The notes below the pieces were generated by a model. That model had not been told where the DNA came from and ran no database searches. It saw only the letters and a program-made list of their open reading frames with translations. Below are positions 63,373 to 64,000 of a DNA stretch of 64,000 nucleotides, piece by piece. Numbering within the stretch: the stretch's first letter is position 1; each line of letters begins with the position of its first letter. This stretch comes from Bog-473 sp963745665 (lineage in GTDB: Bacteria > Actinomycetota > Acidimicrobiia > Acidimicrobiales > RAAP-2): positions 2,046,001 through 2,110,000 of the forward strand of contig CAVUYE010000002.1 in assembly GCA_963745665.1 (NCBI GenBank). The letters are read 5' to 3'. The translations under genes were made by a program, and so were the position numbers.

Positions 63373-64000
63373 GGGGGCGGTCCTGCGCTCGGCGGCGGCG
63401 GCGGCCCGGGGCTCGGGCTCGGCGGCACCACGACCCGGATGCCCAGTTCGGCCAGGCTGGCGGCGGGCAGCGGTGTGGGGGCGCCGGTCAACAGGTCGGC
63501 CCCGGACTGTGTCTTCGGGTACGCGATCACCTCCCGGATGTTCTCCTCGCCGGCCAGGATCGCCACGAGCCGGTCCACCCCGACCGCGAAGCCGGCGTGC
63601 GGCGGCGCCCCGTAGCGGAAGGCGCCCAGCAGGAACCCGAAGCGGGCCTCTGCCTCCTCGGGGCCGATGCCGAGCGCGGCGAAGACCTGCTCCTGGGTGT
63701 CCCGGCGATGAATACGCACACTCCCCGAGCCGAGCTCCCAGCCGTTGAGCACGAGGTCGTAGGCCTGCGAGCGCACGGCGAACGGGTCCGTCGCCAGCAA
63801 CGGCAGGTCCTCGGGGTACGGCATCGTGAAGGGATGATGCGCCGCCTGCGGGTTGCCGTCGGCTCCGGTGCCGTCGAACATCGGGAAGTCGACGACCCAC
63901 ACGTATCGATGCGGGCCCTGGGCCACTGGTGGCGCGCCGATCGCCACGCGCAGCGCACCCAGCACCTCGCAGGCCGTCGCGTAGTTGTCCGAGACGGCCA
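63369..64000 (-). CDS. aspS: Aspartyl-tRNA synthetase, C-terminal part (runs off the window)
   Basis: 210 residues visible. YVWVVDFPMFDG, AAHHPFTMPYPEDLPLL, GWELGSGSVRIH, class II motif 3 in HAGFAVGVDRLVAILAGEEN, and YPKTQSGADLLTGAPTPLP are all AspRS. The C-terminus ends with an unusual proline-rich tail (PPSPSPGPPPPPSAGPPP). The stop is coupled to rarA. Confidence 0.95.
   Translation of the reverse strand, partial: AVSDNYATACEVLGALRVAIGAPPVAQGPHRYVWVVDFPMFDGTGADGNPQAAHHPFTMPYPEDLPLLATDPFAVRSQAYDLVLNGWELGSGSVRIHRRDTQEQVFAALGIGPEEAEARFGFLLGAFRYGAPPHAGFAVGVDRLVAILAGEENIREVIAYPKTQSGADLLTGAPTPLPAASLAELGIRVVVPPSPSPGPPPPPSAGPPP

Overview
The window is a very GC-rich, gene-dense bacterial chromosome segment. 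It carries about 64 protein genes or remnants and one tRNA-Leu. I see no insertion sequence, prophage or CRISPR array. Several features point to Actinomycetota: a mycothiol synthase (mshD), the pdtaR-like ANTAR regulator next to polA and rpsA, the hisD-C-B-H-A-F-I/trpE-C-B-A order, the rarA-alaS-ruvX-mltG-aroE order, and a polyprenol-phosphate mannose synthase. A separate trpF gene (most actinobacteria use the bifunctional PriA instead) and two secreted acid-protease-family (S53) enzymes suggest a deep lineage such as Acidimicrobiia. That placement is inference.

Layout. 1-5640 (minus): rpsA, polA, an ANTAR response regulator, a coiled-coil protein and menC. 5.7-13 kb: tRNA-Leu, a secreted Thr/Pro-tailed protein, and convergent to it a 1751-residue sedolisin. 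13.2-18.5 kb: a GH16 fragment, then fabD-fabG-acpP-fabF (plus) and an SGNH hydrolase. 18.5-31.8 kb (minus): one continuous his-trp supraoperon that also contains a GroES-like protein, a YgfZ protein and small membrane or unknown proteins. 32-38 kb: a toxin-antitoxin pair whose PIN toxin lacks its catalytic acids, nth, mshD, a VIT-family transporter, a MaoC hydratase, ubiE/menG and menF. 38-46 kb: a two-component system and membrane/envelope functions (mannose-phosphate synthase, AI-2E-type permease, flippase-like protein, GT87 transferase). 46-54 kb: ppk1, two SEDS cell-wall polymerases, aquaporin, heme-monooxygenase-like, VOC and bifunctional-nuclease proteins, and MscS. 54-64 kb (minus): aspS-rarA-S53 protease-alaS-ruvX-mltG-aroE.

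How the genes work together. Histidine and tryptophan synthesis are co-transcribed, with many 4-nt stop/start overlaps (GTGA or ATGA). menC, ubiE/menG and menF give three menaquinone steps. The fab cluster supplies elongation enzymes but has no fabH. RodA-like SEDS proteins, MltG, the mannose-phosphate synthase and the permeases build and maintain the envelope. Two exported S53 peptidases share a six-copy, 42-residue C-terminal repeat.

Quality warning. At least 21 single-base indels interrupt otherwise conserved genes (trpA, trpB, trpF, ygfZ, trpE, hisA, an AI-2E permease, a flippase-like protein, a SEDS gene, mltG). Correcting them restores full-length proteins of normal size in every case, so I read them as probable consensus errors and annotate those loci as genes, not pseudogenes.
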